Of a DNA stretch of 64,000 bases, positions 43,967 through 53,348 are shown piece by piece; within the stretch, counting starts at the first letter, position 1; each line of letters opens with the position of its first letter. This DNA comes from Burkholderia puraquae (GTDB lineage Bacteria; Pseudomonadota; Gammaproteobacteria; Burkholderiales; Burkholderiaceae). The position numbers and the translations under genes are program-made. The notes under the pieces are model-generated. The model had not been told where the DNA came from. It was given only the letters and a program-made list of their open reading frames with translations, and did no database searches. The stretch spans positions 62,001 through 126,000 of the forward strand of contig NZ_NBYX01000003.1 in the NCBI RefSeq assembly GCF_002099195.1, in the 5' to 3' direction.

Positions 43967-44950
43967 TCACTTGAGACACCCGAGCCCCGCCAGCGTCGCC
44001 TCCACCGCGGTATCGAGCGGCGTCACCGGCTCGCGGCCGAGCACCGCGGTCACCCGCGCGTTGTCGAGCCGGATCGGTTCGCGCCACAGGTAGCGCATCT
44101 CGAGCAATTCGCGCATCGTCGTGACGAACGGCGCCGCAGCCCACACGAGCCACCACGGAAACTTGCGCACCGTCGGCCGCAGCCCGTGCCGCTGTGCGAC
44201 GCGGCGCACGGCCTCCGCCATCTGCGTGCCGTCCGCGTCCCAATGTCCGCCGAGGTGGAAGCGCGCGAACGGTTCCAGCGTGCCGCGCCGCTCGATCAGC
44301 TCGACCATCGTGCGCGCGGCGTCCGGCACATACGACCATTGATGCCCGATGCCGCGCCGCCCCGGCACGCTGACGGCCGCAACCGGCTTCCCGGCCTTGA
44401 CGACCCCCGCCGCAAACCAGCTGTTGCCGGTGAGCTTCGGCCCGAAGAAATCGCCGGCACGCACGATGATCGTGCGAACGCCCTGCCCGGCCGCATCCTG
44501 CAGCCGGCGCTCCAGCTCGACGCGGATCGCGCCCTTGCGCGTCGACGGATGCTGCGGCGCATCTTCGTGCAGCACCGGAAACGCGTCGGCGCCGTAGTTG
44601 TAGACGGTGCCCGGCAGCACGACGGTGGCCTGCTCCGCCTTTGCCGCCGCGATCGTGTTGTCGATCATCGGCAGCACCTGCCCGGCCCAGTTCCGGTAGC
44701 CGGGCGGATTCACCGCGTGCACGATCACGCTGCAGCCGCGCGCGGCCCGGACGACCGCGTCGCGGTCCATCGCGTCGCCGAGCATCCAGACGATGCCGTC
44801 GCGCTCCACGACCTCGGCGTCGAGCCCGCGCTTCAGCGCGCGCACCTGCCAGCCCGCATCGCGCAACTGCCGCGCGACTTCCCCGCCAATCCCGCCGCTC
44901 GCGCCGAGCACGAGTGCCTGTCGTTGGGTCCCGCCTGCGTGGGTCGTCAT
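43967..44950 (-). CDS. NAD(P)-dependent epimerase/dehydratase-family protein (atypical SDR)
   Basis: A 327-residue atypical SDR. The cofactor loop LVLGASGGIGGEVARQL is near the N-terminus, the catalytic-like Tyr is in TVYNYG, and VRAGDFFGP follows. These are NAD(P)-binding proteins of the epimerase/NmrA-like type without known substrate. The start at 44950 has AAGGAG eight bases upstream. It is divergent from the LysR gene at 45052 across a 101 bp gap, so LysR probably controls it. Confidence 0.88.
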   Translation of the reverse strand: MTTHAGGTQRQALVLGASGGIGGEVARQLRDAGWQVRALKRGLDAEVVERDGIVWMLGDAMDRDAVVRAARGCSVIVHAVNPPGYRNWAGQVLPMIDNTIAAAKAEQATVVLPGTVYNYGADAFPVLHEDAPQHPSTRKGAIRVELERRLQDAAGQGVRTIIVRAGDFFGPKLTGNSWFAAGVVKAGKPVAAVSVPGRRGIGHQWSYVPDAARTMVELIERRGTLEPFARFHLGGHWDADGTQMAEAVRRVAQRHGLRPTVRKFPWWLVWAAAPFVTTMRELLEMRYLWREPIRLDNARVTAVLGREPVTPLDTAVEATLAGLGCLK

Positions 44951-45051
44951 TGCCGCTCTCCTTGAATGAACTTCCGTGATGACACGCATTCTGGCGCGCC
45001 TTCGGCTATCAAGGAATTGCCGAACCTGATGGATCGGCTATACATTTATGT

Positions 45052-45954
45052 ATGACCACCGATCTGAACTGGGAACGCTACCGCACCTTCCTCGCCGTGC
45101 TGACGGAAGGCTCGCTGTCGGGCGCTGCGCGCGCGCTCGGCATCACGCAGCCGACGGCCGGCCGCCACGTCGCGGCGCTCGAGGCCGCGTTCGGCCAGAC
45201 GCTGTTCACGCGCTCGCCGTCCGGCCTGCTGCCGACCGAGGCGGCGCTCGCGCTGCGCGGCCATGCGGAGGCGCTGCGCAGCGCGGCAGCCGCGTTCGAA
45301 CGCGCGGCCGCGAGCCACGGCGCCGGCGTGCGCGGCATCGTGCGGCTCTCGGCCAGCGACGTGATCGCCGTCGAAGTGCTGCCGCCGATCCTCGCGCAAT
45401 TGCGGCGCAACCATCCGGGGCTCGTCATCGAACTGGTGCCGACCGACCGCATCCAGGACGTGCTCAAGCGCGAGGCCGACATCGCGGTCCGGATGGCGCC
45501 GCCCGCGCAGGAGGCGCTCGTTGCGCGGCGCATCGGCGAAATCGACATCGGGCTGTATGCGCGCGACGACTACCTGGCGCGCAACGGGGCACCCGCGACG
45601 ATCGACGAACTCGCGCATCACGCGCTGATCGGCTTCGATACGGTTACGCCGTTCATCCGCTCGGCGGGGCGCGGCATGCCGCTGTGGAAACGCGATGCGT
45701 TCGCGCTGCGCACCGACAGCAACCTGGCGCAGCTCGCGATGATCCGCGCCGGCTACGGGATCGGCTTCTGCCAGACGGGGCTCGCGAAACGCGACGCGCG
45801 GCTCGTGCGCGTGCTGCCGGACAGGCTCGCGATGCAGCTGGAAACCTGGGTCGTGATGCACGAGGACCTGCGGACGAGCCCGCGCTGCCGCGCGGTGTTC
45901 GATGCGCTGGCCGACGGGCTGCGTGCATACGTGAACGGCGAAACCGTCGAATAG
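45052..45954 (+). CDS. LysR-family transcriptional regulator
   Basis: A 300-residue LysR protein. The HTH reads GSLSGAARALGITQPTAGRHVAAL and the effector domain follows from about residue 90. Its conserved layout is like regulators that face a single oxidoreductase gene. It is divergent from the atypical SDR gene at 43967-44950, the obvious target. Confidence 0.93.
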   Translation: MTTDLNWERYRTFLAVLTEGSLSGAARALGITQPTAGRHVAALEAAFGQTLFTRSPSGLLPTEAALALRGHAEALRSAAAAFERAAASHGAGVRGIVRLSASDVIAVEVLPPILAQLRRNHPGLVIELVPTDRIQDVLKREADIAVRMAPPAQEALVARRIGEIDIGLYARDDYLARNGAPATIDELAHHALIGFDTVTPFIRSAGRGMPLWKRDAFALRTDSNLAQLAMIRAGYGIGFCQTGLAKRDARLVRVLPDRLAMQLETWVVMHEDLRTSPRCRAVFDALADGLRAYVNGETVE

Positions 45955-46000
45955 ACGGGTCGCGGCGCCTGCGCGAAGTGAATGCAGCGCGCGAGCCGCG

Positions 46001-46321
46001 CTATTCGTAGATTTTCCCGGCGAACAGGATGTCCGCCATGCGCCGCCACGGATTGTCGGGCACGTCGTAGAAGCGCAGCCCTTCCTCCGACGCCTCGGCC
46101 CAGTCGACCATCGCGTCCAGGTACTCGCCGATCGAACGGTTTTCCCAGCCGAGCGCAGCACGGGAGTACGGCGACGGCGGCACGTCCGCCTCGAGCTGCC
46201 GCTCCTTGTTCCAGTCGTGGCCGAGCACGCGCAGGAAGTGGATCAGCGAACGTTCGTCGACCACGCGCTCCAGCGCATCCTGCAGCTTCGCGGCCATCTG
46301 GCGTTGCAGTTCGTCGTTCAT
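46001..46321 (-). CDS. DUF7660-like small protein
   Basis: A 106-residue acidic protein. The pattern PYSRAALGWENRSIGEYLDAMVDWA, then NPWRRMADILFAGKIYE at the end, matches the DUF7660 family as I know it. Function unknown; related proteins occur as lone genes or as immunity-like proteins. The start at 46321 is chosen as the conserved N-terminus; an in-frame ATG at 46363 would add an arginine-rich leader. Confidence 0.65.
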   Translation of the reverse strand: MNDELQRQMAAKLQDALERVVDERSLIHFLRVLGHDWNKERQLEADVPPSPYSRAALGWENRSIGEYLDAMVDWAEASEEGLRFYDVPDNPWRRMADILFAGKIYE

Positions 46322-46379
46322 TTTTTGTCCCCTGGCGCGCCTCTCGGATACGCGCCGCCGCATGTCGTGCGGCCCGGTT

Positions 46380-47258
46380 TTACATCAGCAATTGCCGCGA
46401 CAGCACCTCGCGCGCCTGTGTGACGGTTTCGCGCTCGCCCGGCGTCGGCGGCGTCAGCGAAAACACCGCGTCGGGCAGCGGCGGCAGCCGGTATTTCGCG
46501 CCGAGCCGCATCATGCCCTCGCCGATCGCCGACGCGCACAGGCAGCCCACACCGAGCCCCGCCGCCAGCATCGACTGCAGCCCGGCAACCCCCGACGCGC
46601 TGTGCACGAGCCGGTACGGCGTGTGCTGTTCGTCGAGCGAGCGCACTGCGACCTGATGCATCATGCAGTCGTCCGGCAACAGCACGAGCGGCAGCGGCTC
46701 GGGCAACTGCTCGGCGAGCGCGGGCGACGCAACCCACGACAGCGGCTCACGCCGCAGCACCCAGCGCGTATCGGCCGATGCCGGTCGGAACGGCCCGCTC
46801 GACAGGTTCATCACCACGCCGAGATCGACCTGCCCTCGCGCGTACGCCACCTCGATATCCGCGCTCTTCATCGCGCTCACGTGCAGGCTCAGTTGCGGGT
46901 AGCACTCCCGCAGCCTTGCAAGCAGGCCCGCGACTTCGTTGGTCCGGTAGTAATCGGTGATCGCGACGCGCAGCTCGCCCTTGATCGCCTGCCCGCGCAC
47001 TTCGTCGAACGCGGCCTCGTTCAGCGCGACGATACGCCGGGCGTGCTGCAGCAGCCGCAAACCGGCCGGCGTCGGCTCGACGCCGCGCTTGCTGCGCACG
47101 AACAGCGGCACGCCGGCGCGCGATTCGAGCTTGCGCACCTGCTCGCTGACCGTCGACTGCGACAGGTGCAGCAGCGGCGCGGCGGCCGTCAGGCTGCCGG
47201 CATCCGCGACCGCCGCGAAAGTGCGCAACTGATCCAGGTCGAAACCGCGCATCGCCAT
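46380..47258 (-). CDS. LysR-family transcriptional regulator
   Basis: A 292-residue LysR protein. The HTH reads GSLTAAAPLLHLSQSTVSEQV. The effector domain is complete, ending near VTQAREVLSRQL. It is divergent from the 14-TM MFS pump gene at 47423 across about 160 bp, the usual arrangement for LysR control of an exporter. Confidence 0.93.
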   Translation of the reverse strand: MAMRGFDLDQLRTFAAVADAGSLTAAAPLLHLSQSTVSEQVRKLESRAGVPLFVRSKRGVEPTPAGLRLLQHARRIVALNEAAFDEVRGQAIKGELRVAITDYYRTNEVAGLLARLRECYPQLSLHVSAMKSADIEVAYARGQVDLGVVMNLSSGPFRPASADTRWVLRREPLSWVASPALAEQLPEPLPLVLLPDDCMMHQVAVRSLDEQHTPYRLVHSASGVAGLQSMLAAGLGVGCLCASAIGEGMMRLGAKYRLPPLPDAVFSLTPPTPGERETVTQAREVLSRQLLM

Positions 47259-47422
47259 TCTCCATCCATCGAATTACCCGATGGATGCTACCACCATTTC
47301 CCGCTTTTCCGATTTGTGGCCGCCGCCCAGAATGTCGGTCAACCGCCCGCCCCCGGCCGCACCGGCGCTCACGGCGTCGCGTCCGGCCAGGATGCAGCCC
47401 TCATTCTTTCGGACTTGCTTCC

Positions 47423-48883
47423 ATGACCAACGACACCCTTGCCCCCTGCGTGCCGGCCGGCGCGGCTGCCGTGGCGACACCGCGCAGCCACCACGGCTGG
47501 GCGCTGGTGGTCCTGCTGATTGGCGCGATTTTGCCGCCGCTCGACTACTTCATTGTGAATCTCGCGCTGCCGGCCATCCGCGACGGCATCGGCGCGCGCC
47601 CTGCCGAGCTGCAGCTGGTCGTGTCGGCGTACGCGTGCGCGAACGCCGTCATGCAGATCACCGGCGGCCGGCTCGGCGACCTGTACGGCCGCAAACGCAT
47701 GTTCATGATCGGGATGGCCGGCTTCGTCGTCGCGTCGACGCTGTGCGGGCTCGCCGCCAGCGGCGCGGTGCTGGTCGGCGGCCGCGTGCTGCAGGGCCTG
47801 TTCGCCGCAATCCTCGCGCCGCAGGTGCTCGCGACGATCCGCAGCGTATTCAGCCCGCAGGAGCAGGTGCGGGTGATGGGCTTCTATGGTTTCGTGTTCG
47901 GCCTCGCGGCCGTGATCGGCCAGCTCGGCGGCGGTGCGCTGATCAGCCTGCATCCGTTCGGGCTCGGCTGGCGTGCAATCTTCCTCGTCAACCTGCCGAT
48001 CGGCATCCTCGCGCTGATCGGCAGCTGGCGCTTCATCCCGGAAAGCCGGCCGCCGAAAGGGCAGCGTATCGACGCGCCCGGCATGGTGTTGCTGTCGCTG
48101 TTCCTGCTGATGCTCGTCTACCCGCTCACGCACGGGCGCGAGGCCGGCTGGCCGCTGTGGATGGTCGCGTGCCTCGTGGGCGCGCTGCCGATGCTCGGCG
48201 CGCTGCTGGCGGTCGAGGGGCGCCGGCTCGCCGGCGGCCGCGATCCGCTGCTCGACGTGCGGCTGTTCCGCAATCCGGTGGTCGCGCTCGGGCTCGGGCT
48301 GGCGTTCCTGTTCTACACGCTGAGCGCATTCTTCCTGAGCTACGGGATCTACCTGCAGGGCTGTCTGAACTGGTCGCCGCTCGCGTCGGGGCTCGCGATC
48401 CTGCCGCTCGGGCTCGGCTTCCTGTCGAGCCCGCTGCTGATGCCGCGGCTCGTCGGCCGGCTCGGCGGCTATCGCGTGCTCACGCTCGGTTTCGCGATGC
48501 TCGCGGCCGGCGTCGCGACGGCCGCCGCGCTGGCCGGTGCAGCCGCACCAGGCCCCGGTTTCTACGCGGGGATCGCGGCGATCGGGATCGGCCAGGGCCT
48601 CGTGCTGCCGTCAGTCGTGCGGATCGTGCTCGCGGAAGTCGACACGGCGCGCGCGGGTGTTGCATCCGGCATGGTTACCGCGATGCTGCAGATCGGTGCG
48701 GCCGTCGGTGCGGCCACGCTCGGCGGCGTGTTCTTCGCCCGGCTCGGCGCGCATCCGGCCGCGCTCGATTATGTGCAGGGCTTCAGGACGTCGATGTTCG
48801 CACTGACGGCCGTGCTGCTCGTGTGCATGGCGTTGTCGGCCATGCTCGAACCGCTGCACCGGCGGCTGCATGCAGGCACGTGA
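47423..48883 (+). CDS. MFS multidrug transporter (DHA2/EmrB-like, 14 TM)
   Basis: A 486-residue transporter with about fourteen helices. PPLDYFIVNLALPAI in the first helix is the DHA2 group's D1 motif, and GGRLGDLYGRKRMFMIGM follows TM2. It should export drugs or metabolites with protons. The start at 47423 is preferred; a longer frame open from 47285 is rich in Arg and Pro and not conserved. The divergent LysR gene is the likely regulator. Confidence 0.93.
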   Translation: MTNDTLAPCVPAGAAAVATPRSHHGWALVVLLIGAILPPLDYFIVNLALPAIRDGIGARPAELQLVVSAYACANAVMQITGGRLGDLYGRKRMFMIGMAGFVVASTLCGLAASGAVLVGGRVLQGLFAAILAPQVLATIRSVFSPQEQVRVMGFYGFVFGLAAVIGQLGGGALISLHPFGLGWRAIFLVNLPIGILALIGSWRFIPESRPPKGQRIDAPGMVLLSLFLLMLVYPLTHGREAGWPLWMVACLVGALPMLGALLAVEGRRLAGGRDPLLDVRLFRNPVVALGLGLAFLFYTLSAFFLSYGIYLQGCLNWSPLASGLAILPLGLGFLSSPLLMPRLVGRLGGYRVLTLGFAMLAAGVATAAALAGAAAPGPGFYAGIAAIGIGQGLVLPSVVRIVLAEVDTARAGVASGMVTAMLQIGAAVGAATLGGVFFARLGAHPAALDYVQGFRTSMFALTAVLLVCMALSAMLEPLHRRLHAGT

Positions 48884-48964
48884 GCGGAACGGGAATCGCA
48901 GCGCACGCAGGGTCTGAAGCGGAAACGGTCAGACGCTCGTGCAACTGCTCGCCGGCATCCGGCA

Positions 48965-49162
48965 TCACGCGTGATGCTTGCGTTGCGCCTGACGCGCTTC
49001 CCATTCGGCCAGCTCGACGCGATAGCGCGCGAGTGCTTCGTCGTAGAGATCGAAGACGCACGGCGAGCAGCCGCTGTTGCAGCAGTCTTCCAGTTCGGGT
49101 TGGATGGGCGGGGTCGGACGGGGATCGTCGACGGACGATTCCGGAGAGGCAGTGTTGGGCAC
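48965..49162 (-). CDS. Oxidoreductase-like domain protein (PF09791-type)
   Basis: A small protein of about 65 residues (81 if it starts at the GTG at 49210). The signature is CCNSGCSPCVFDLYDEALARYR, a short Cys-rich motif followed by a helix. The family is called oxidoreductase-like from its place in larger proteins, but activity is unproven. GTG at 49162 is given as the start because a TATACT element lies at about 49189-49194, which would place the longer start before the transcript; neither start has a good ribosome site. Confidence 0.7.
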   Translation of the reverse strand: MPNTASPESSVDDPRPTPPIQPELEDCCNSGCSPCVFDLYDEALARYRVELAEWEARQAQRKHHA

Positions 49163-49244
49163 GGCGAAAATCGAATGAAGAGACGTGTTCAGTATAAGCG
49201 GACGCTGCACGGCATGCGTGCCGCGCCGGCCATTCCACGCTGCG

Positions 49245-49682
49245 TCATATCCCCAGTATCGTCACCTGGTCGTGGCGAATCCGAACCTCGCGCGTCCATG
49301 CATCGATTTCGGCGATCACCTCCGCAAGCTCGGCGCAGCTCGCGTCAAGACGGTCGACGAAAGCCTGCCGCGAATCGCGGAAGAGGAAGCCGAGCCGGTC
49401 GAGTATCGTCGTTCGCTGCGCGGTGTCGCCAAGCATCCTGCGCGTGTCGTCCAGCTCGGCGACGATCTGAAGCCAGTCCGACATGCGAATGCCATTGAAT
49501 GCGTAATGATCGTAGGCGGGGATCTGCCGCGCAATCGCCGGCTCGAGCAGACCGAAGACTTCCTCTTCGAAAAACAGCGATCCCGCATTCCAGCACGTGC
49601 GCGCGTACGGCCCACCCATGAGTTCGATGTACGCCGTGCCGTCGAGCGCCGCGCGATCCCTGATGATCCGGATATCGTCCAT
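49245..49682 (-). CDS. Conserved hypothetical protein
   Basis: A 145-residue, soluble, acidic protein; I do not recognise a family. Features are DGTAYIELMGGPYARTCWN, FFEEEVFGLLEPAI and a helical C-terminal half rich in Leu, Arg and Asp (DRLDASCAELAEVIAEIDAW) that may form a coiled coil. No signal peptide or membrane helix. Codon use is strongly GC3-biased, so it is a genuine gene. It lies between the Cys-rich protein and a divergent RidA gene with no clear partner. Confidence 0.6.
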   Translation of the reverse strand: MDDIRIIRDRAALDGTAYIELMGGPYARTCWNAGSLFFEEEVFGLLEPAIARQIPAYDHYAFNGIRMSDWLQIVAELDDTRRMLGDTAQRTTILDRLGFLFRDSRQAFVDRLDASCAELAEVIAEIDAWTREVRIRHDQVTILGI

Positions 49683-49883
49683 GGAGTGTCGTCGTTGCTG
49701 CCATGGCGTCGCTCACGCTTCGCCGGGCGTTGATCCATAATGGCGCGATTGTCGGCGAACGCGTCGACGTTGTCGACGTCTCGCTTCCATAGCGTTTCCG
49801 GCCGGTGCACGGCCCGGGCCGATCGCGACGCCCTCCGCCATCCGTGCTGCCGCCCCTCCCCGCCTACCGTCAGGAGCCGCGCG

Positions 49884-50306
49884 ATGGCCGAAGCAGTGAA
49901 TCCGCCGGAAGTCTGGGCGCCGTTCGGCGCGTTCTCGATGGCCGTGATCCAGGGCGACGGCCGGATCGTGCATCTGAAGGGGCAGGTGGCGCTCGACCGC
50001 GACGGCCAGGTGGTCGGCCACGGCGACATGCGCACGCAGGTGCGGCAGACGCTCGACAACATCCGTGCCGTGCTCGCCACGATGGGCGGGCAAATGCAGG
50101 ACGTGATTTCACTCGCTCACTACGCGACCGACATCGATGCCTTCATGCAGGCCGGCGACATCCGCAAGACGTACTTCGCCGAGCCCTTTCCCGTGACGAC
50201 GACCGTCCAGGTCGAGCGTCTCTACCATCCCGACCTGCTGATCGAGATCACTGCGGTTGCCGAAATCCCGCTGGCGCGGTTTCGCCGGCCGGCATCGCGC
50301 GCGTGA
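49884..50306 (+). CDS. RidA (YjgF/UK114) family protein
   Basis: A 140-residue RidA-type protein. The conserved segments are LKGQVALDRDGQVVGHGDMRTQVRQTLDNI, YATDIDAFM and the end VQVERLYHPDLLIEITAVA. It has Leu-Tyr-His where archetypal RidA has an Arg used to hold the imine substrate, so this is a Rid2/3-like paralogue. The family removes reactive enamines/imines or has other roles. The start at 49884 has CAGGAG upstream. Convergent with creD. Confidence 0.88.
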   Translation: MAEAVNPPEVWAPFGAFSMAVIQGDGRIVHLKGQVALDRDGQVVGHGDMRTQVRQTLDNIRAVLATMGGQMQDVISLAHYATDIDAFMQAGDIRKTYFAEPFPVTTTVQVERLYHPDLLIEITAVAEIPLARFRRPASRA

Positions 50307-50334
50307 ATCGGCGGTACGGCATCGCGCCGTATGA

Positions 50335-50365
50335 CGCGCCGGCCATCGCATTCCCGACCGGCGCG
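50335..50365. terminator. Hairpin between RidA-type gene and creD
   Basis: CGCGCCGG and CCGGCGCG arms (8 bp, perfect) with a 15 base loop, in the 79 bp gap between the two convergent genes. No T-run. Confidence 0.4.
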
Positions 50366-50385
50366 CCTGCTCGCAACCCTCGTGC

Positions 50386-51777
50386 TTACTTCACCTGCGT
50401 GCCCGGCTTCGCTGCGCCCGCGCCCGCCTTGTCGGCCAGCGGCTGCCACGCGGCACCGAGCGAATACCAGTCGACCCGGCGCGTGAGCGTCATGATGCCG
50501 GCGAGGATCGCGAACAGCAGCAGCGAACCGAGCATCAGCGCGTTGTCTTCCGACAGCAGCAGCCCGTAGAGCGCCGCATACAGCACCGAGAGCAGCGCCG
50601 CGAACACCGCGCCGCGCTTCACGCTGTGCAGCACGAACGACAGGTAGAAACCGAGCAGCCCGATGCACGCGCCGCTCGCCGCGAGATACGCATACGCGAA
50701 CCGGATGTGTTCGGACAGGCTCAGCAGCAGCAGGAAGAACAGCGCGAGCGACAGGCCGACCAGCGCGTACTGGATCGGGTGGATGCGCAGCCGCTTCACA
50801 AGCTCGTACATGAAGAAGCTCGCGAACGTGAGCATCACGAACAGCGCGCCGTACTTCGTCGCGCGCTCGGCCTGCAGGTAGACGTTCACGGGTTCGATCA
50901 CCGACACCGACGCCATTTCGATCGCACCTTCCCCGTTGCCGGATGCGATCTGCTCGCGCGCCTTCGTGTTGAACGACGTCACGCGCCAGTTGCCGGTGAA
51001 GCCGTGCGCATCGACCGTGCGGCTGTTCGGCAGGAACGCGCCGTCGAAACTCGGATGCGGCCACGTCGACTTCAGCGAGAAATCGTTCTGGTCGCCCACC
51101 GGCGCGAACGCGACGGAATCCGCGCCGCGCAGCGGCAAGTCGATGCTGAACGGCACCGCCGCCCCCGCGCTTGCGTCCGCCAGCGCCGCGAGATCGACGT
51201 TCGCGTGCACGCCCTGGCGCAGGCTGTCCAGCCGCGTACCCTGCTCGACGTCGAAACGCGCGCCGCCGATGCGCAGGTCGGGCTGCGCGGTCAGCCCGCG
51301 AATGTCGCCGATGCCGATCGAGACATAGACGTCGTCGACCTTGAGGCTCACGTGACCGTCCGCCTGCGGCAGCTTCTTCAGGTCCGGCAACGGCAGCGTG
51401 CCGGTCAGCCGGCTCGCCAGCTCGTACACCAGCGCCTTGTGGATGCCGCGATAGCGGACGCTGGTCGTCAGCGTGCCGTCGACGTTCAGCGTCTTCGGAA
51501 ACACGAGCAGGCGCTTCGTCTCGCTTCGCAGGCTCGTCTTCGCCGCGCCACCGGCCGGCGAATCGTCACGCACGCGCGTGACTTCGGTGTAACGCACGAC
51601 GAGCACGGGCCCCGTCACCGTCTGCGGCCCCGCATAGCTCGACCAGATGCTCTGCAGCGCATCCATCCGATACGCGGAGCGTTCCTGCACGATGCTTTGC
51701 ACCATGTGCAGCGGGATCAGGATCAGCAGCGCGAGAAACGCGGTGATCACGAATTTGAACAACAGGACTCGATTCAT
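50386..51777 (-). CDS. creD: Inner-membrane protein CreD
   Basis: A 463-residue membrane protein. One N-terminal helix (LFKFVITAFLALLILIPL), a large periplasmic domain with SVRYRGIHKALVYE and LRGADSVAFAP, then about five helices at the C-terminus. CreD is the main output of the CreBC two-component system and affects envelope stability, colicin E2 tolerance and beta-lactam response in other bacteria. The start is at 51777. It follows creC after 104 bp that contain an array of CreB boxes, so it can be expressed apart from creBC. Confidence 0.93.
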   Translation of the reverse strand: MNRVLLFKFVITAFLALLILIPLHMVQSIVQERSAYRMDALQSIWSSYAGPQTVTGPVLVVRYTEVTRVRDDSPAGGAAKTSLRSETKRLLVFPKTLNVDGTLTTSVRYRGIHKALVYELASRLTGTLPLPDLKKLPQADGHVSLKVDDVYVSIGIGDIRGLTAQPDLRIGGARFDVEQGTRLDSLRQGVHANVDLAALADASAGAAVPFSIDLPLRGADSVAFAPVGDQNDFSLKSTWPHPSFDGAFLPNSRTVDAHGFTGNWRVTSFNTKAREQIASGNGEGAIEMASVSVIEPVNVYLQAERATKYGALFVMLTFASFFMYELVKRLRIHPIQYALVGLSLALFFLLLLSLSEHIRFAYAYLAASGACIGLLGFYLSFVLHSVKRGAVFAALLSVLYAALYGLLLSEDNALMLGSLLLFAILAGIMTLTRRVDWYSLGAAWQPLADKAGAGAAKPGTQVK

Positions 51778-51826
51778 GGCCGACAGGTACCGAAGTAAAA
51801 GGGTACGGTCAGCATGAGCGGCCCCG

Positions 51827-51875
51827 GTGAAGGGCGATTGAAGCGGGTGTGAAGCGAATGTGTGGCGAACGTGAA
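51827..51875 (-). promoter_or_regulatory. CreB box array upstream of creD
   Basis: On the plus strand, GTGAA or close variants occur at 51827, 51838 (TTGAA), 51849, 51860 (GTGTG) and 51871, all exactly 11 bp apart. In transcript sense this is TTCAC-N6-TTCAC repeated, the published Cre/Blr tag bound by CreB. The array lies 50-98 bp before creD. Confidence 0.75.
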
Positions 51876-51881
51876 GCGCCG

Positions 51882-53333
51882 TCAGCCCGCCGATGGCAGC
51901 GTGAGCGTCGCGCACGCGCCGCCTTCGTCGCGATTCGCGAGCGCGACCTGGCCGCGGTGCAGCATCGCAACTTCGCGGACGAAACACAGCCCGAGGCCCG
52001 TGCTGCGATCCTGCCCGTCGGGGCGCGGCAGCGAATAGAAGCGCTCGAACACGCGCGCCAGTGCGTAGTCGGGCACGCCGGGGCCATCATCGGCCACGCG
52101 CACGATCGCGACATGCGCCCTGCCCGCCGGCTGCCGTTCGAGCGCAATGCGGATCGTGCTGCCCTGCGGCGCAAAATCCAGCGCGTTGTCGAGCAGGTTG
52201 CCGAGCGCCTGGCGCAGCAGGAACGGATCGCCTTCGACGACGGCCGGGTCGGCCGCGTCGTTCGCGTCGATCGCCAGGTTCACGCCGCGCTGCTGCGCGC
52301 GCGGCTCGATATCGTCGACGAGCTGTTCGAGCACCGGCCGCAGCGCGACCGGTTCGCGCACCGACAGGCGCTGCTTCTGCTCGACTTCGGCCAGCGCGAG
52401 CAGCTTGCGGATCATCTGTTCGAGGCGGCCGGCCTGGCGGCGGATGTTCTCGGTGAAGCGCCGCCGGTTCGCGACCGGCATCTCTTCCTGCAGCAGTTCG
52501 GCCGCGCCGCTGATCGCCGCCAGCGGGCTTTTCATCTCGTGCGTGAGCGTGTGGATGTAGGTCTCGACGTACTGCCGGTCCTCCAGCCGCTGATGCATGC
52601 TTTCCACCGCGCGCCCGAGCTCGGCCAGTTCGCTCGCGCCCTGCAGCGGCATGTCGGCCCGCTCGCCCGCCGCGATCGCGCGCGCATAGCGCTGCAGGCG
52701 CCGCAGCCCGACCACCAGCCACCACGTGCAGGCCACGCCGATCAGGATCGCACCGCCCATCAGCAATGCGCCGTACAGCATGATCTTGCGCTGGCTGCGC
52801 GCGATGAACGGCGCGACCGTCTGGTTCGGCTTCGCGATCGTCAGCACGCCGATGATCTCGTTGCCGCGCCGGATCGGCGCCGCCACGTGCATCACGGTGC
52901 TGCTGTCGTCGTTCGGATCGCTTCGCGTACTGCGCGCGCCGTACTCGCCGCGCAGCGTCCGGTACACGTCGTTCCACTGCGAATAGTCCTGCCCGACCGC
53001 GCGGCCGGTCGAGTCGTAGCGCACGATGCCGTGCGCATCGGTGATGTACAGACGGTAGCCGATCGCGTTCTTTTGCACGCCCCACACGTTCGCGCTGACC
53101 GGGCGTTCATGCAGTTTCGAGAGCTGCCGCGCGAAAGCGCCGTCGGCGATATGCCCGTTCGCCATGTCGTCGGCGGCCAGCGTCGCGAGCACTTGCGCGG
53201 TATCGACGAGCGTATCCTCCATCGCCTCGCGCACACCGGGTTTCACCTCCTGCACGAACACGCGCAGCGTGATCAGCGCGGCCAGACCGACGATCAGGAA
53301 AAAGCCGAAGAAGATGCGCAGGCCGATATGCAT
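51882..53333 (-). CDS. creC: Sensor histidine kinase CreC
   Basis: A 483-residue kinase. It has helix 1 at about 4-26, a periplasmic sensor up to about 185, and helix 2 at about 186-208. HAMP follows, then the H-box THEMKSPLAAISGAAELL with the phosphorylated H265, and N- and G-box segments (NLLDNALDFAPQGS, DDGPGVPDY). CreC phosphorylates CreB. It lies 15 bp after creB. The layout matches E. coli CreC. Confidence 0.92.
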   Translation of the reverse strand: MHIGLRIFFGFFLIVGLAALITLRVFVQEVKPGVREAMEDTLVDTAQVLATLAADDMANGHIADGAFARQLSKLHERPVSANVWGVQKNAIGYRLYITDAHGIVRYDSTGRAVGQDYSQWNDVYRTLRGEYGARSTRSDPNDDSSTVMHVAAPIRRGNEIIGVLTIAKPNQTVAPFIARSQRKIMLYGALLMGGAILIGVACTWWLVVGLRRLQRYARAIAAGERADMPLQGASELAELGRAVESMHQRLEDRQYVETYIHTLTHEMKSPLAAISGAAELLQEEMPVANRRRFTENIRRQAGRLEQMIRKLLALAEVEQKQRLSVREPVALRPVLEQLVDDIEPRAQQRGVNLAIDANDAADPAVVEGDPFLLRQALGNLLDNALDFAPQGSTIRIALERQPAGRAHVAIVRVADDGPGVPDYALARVFERFYSLPRPDGQDRSTGLGLCFVREVAMLHRGQVALANRDEGGACATLTLPSAG

Positions 53334-53348
53334 GGGCGGTGCCGGTCG

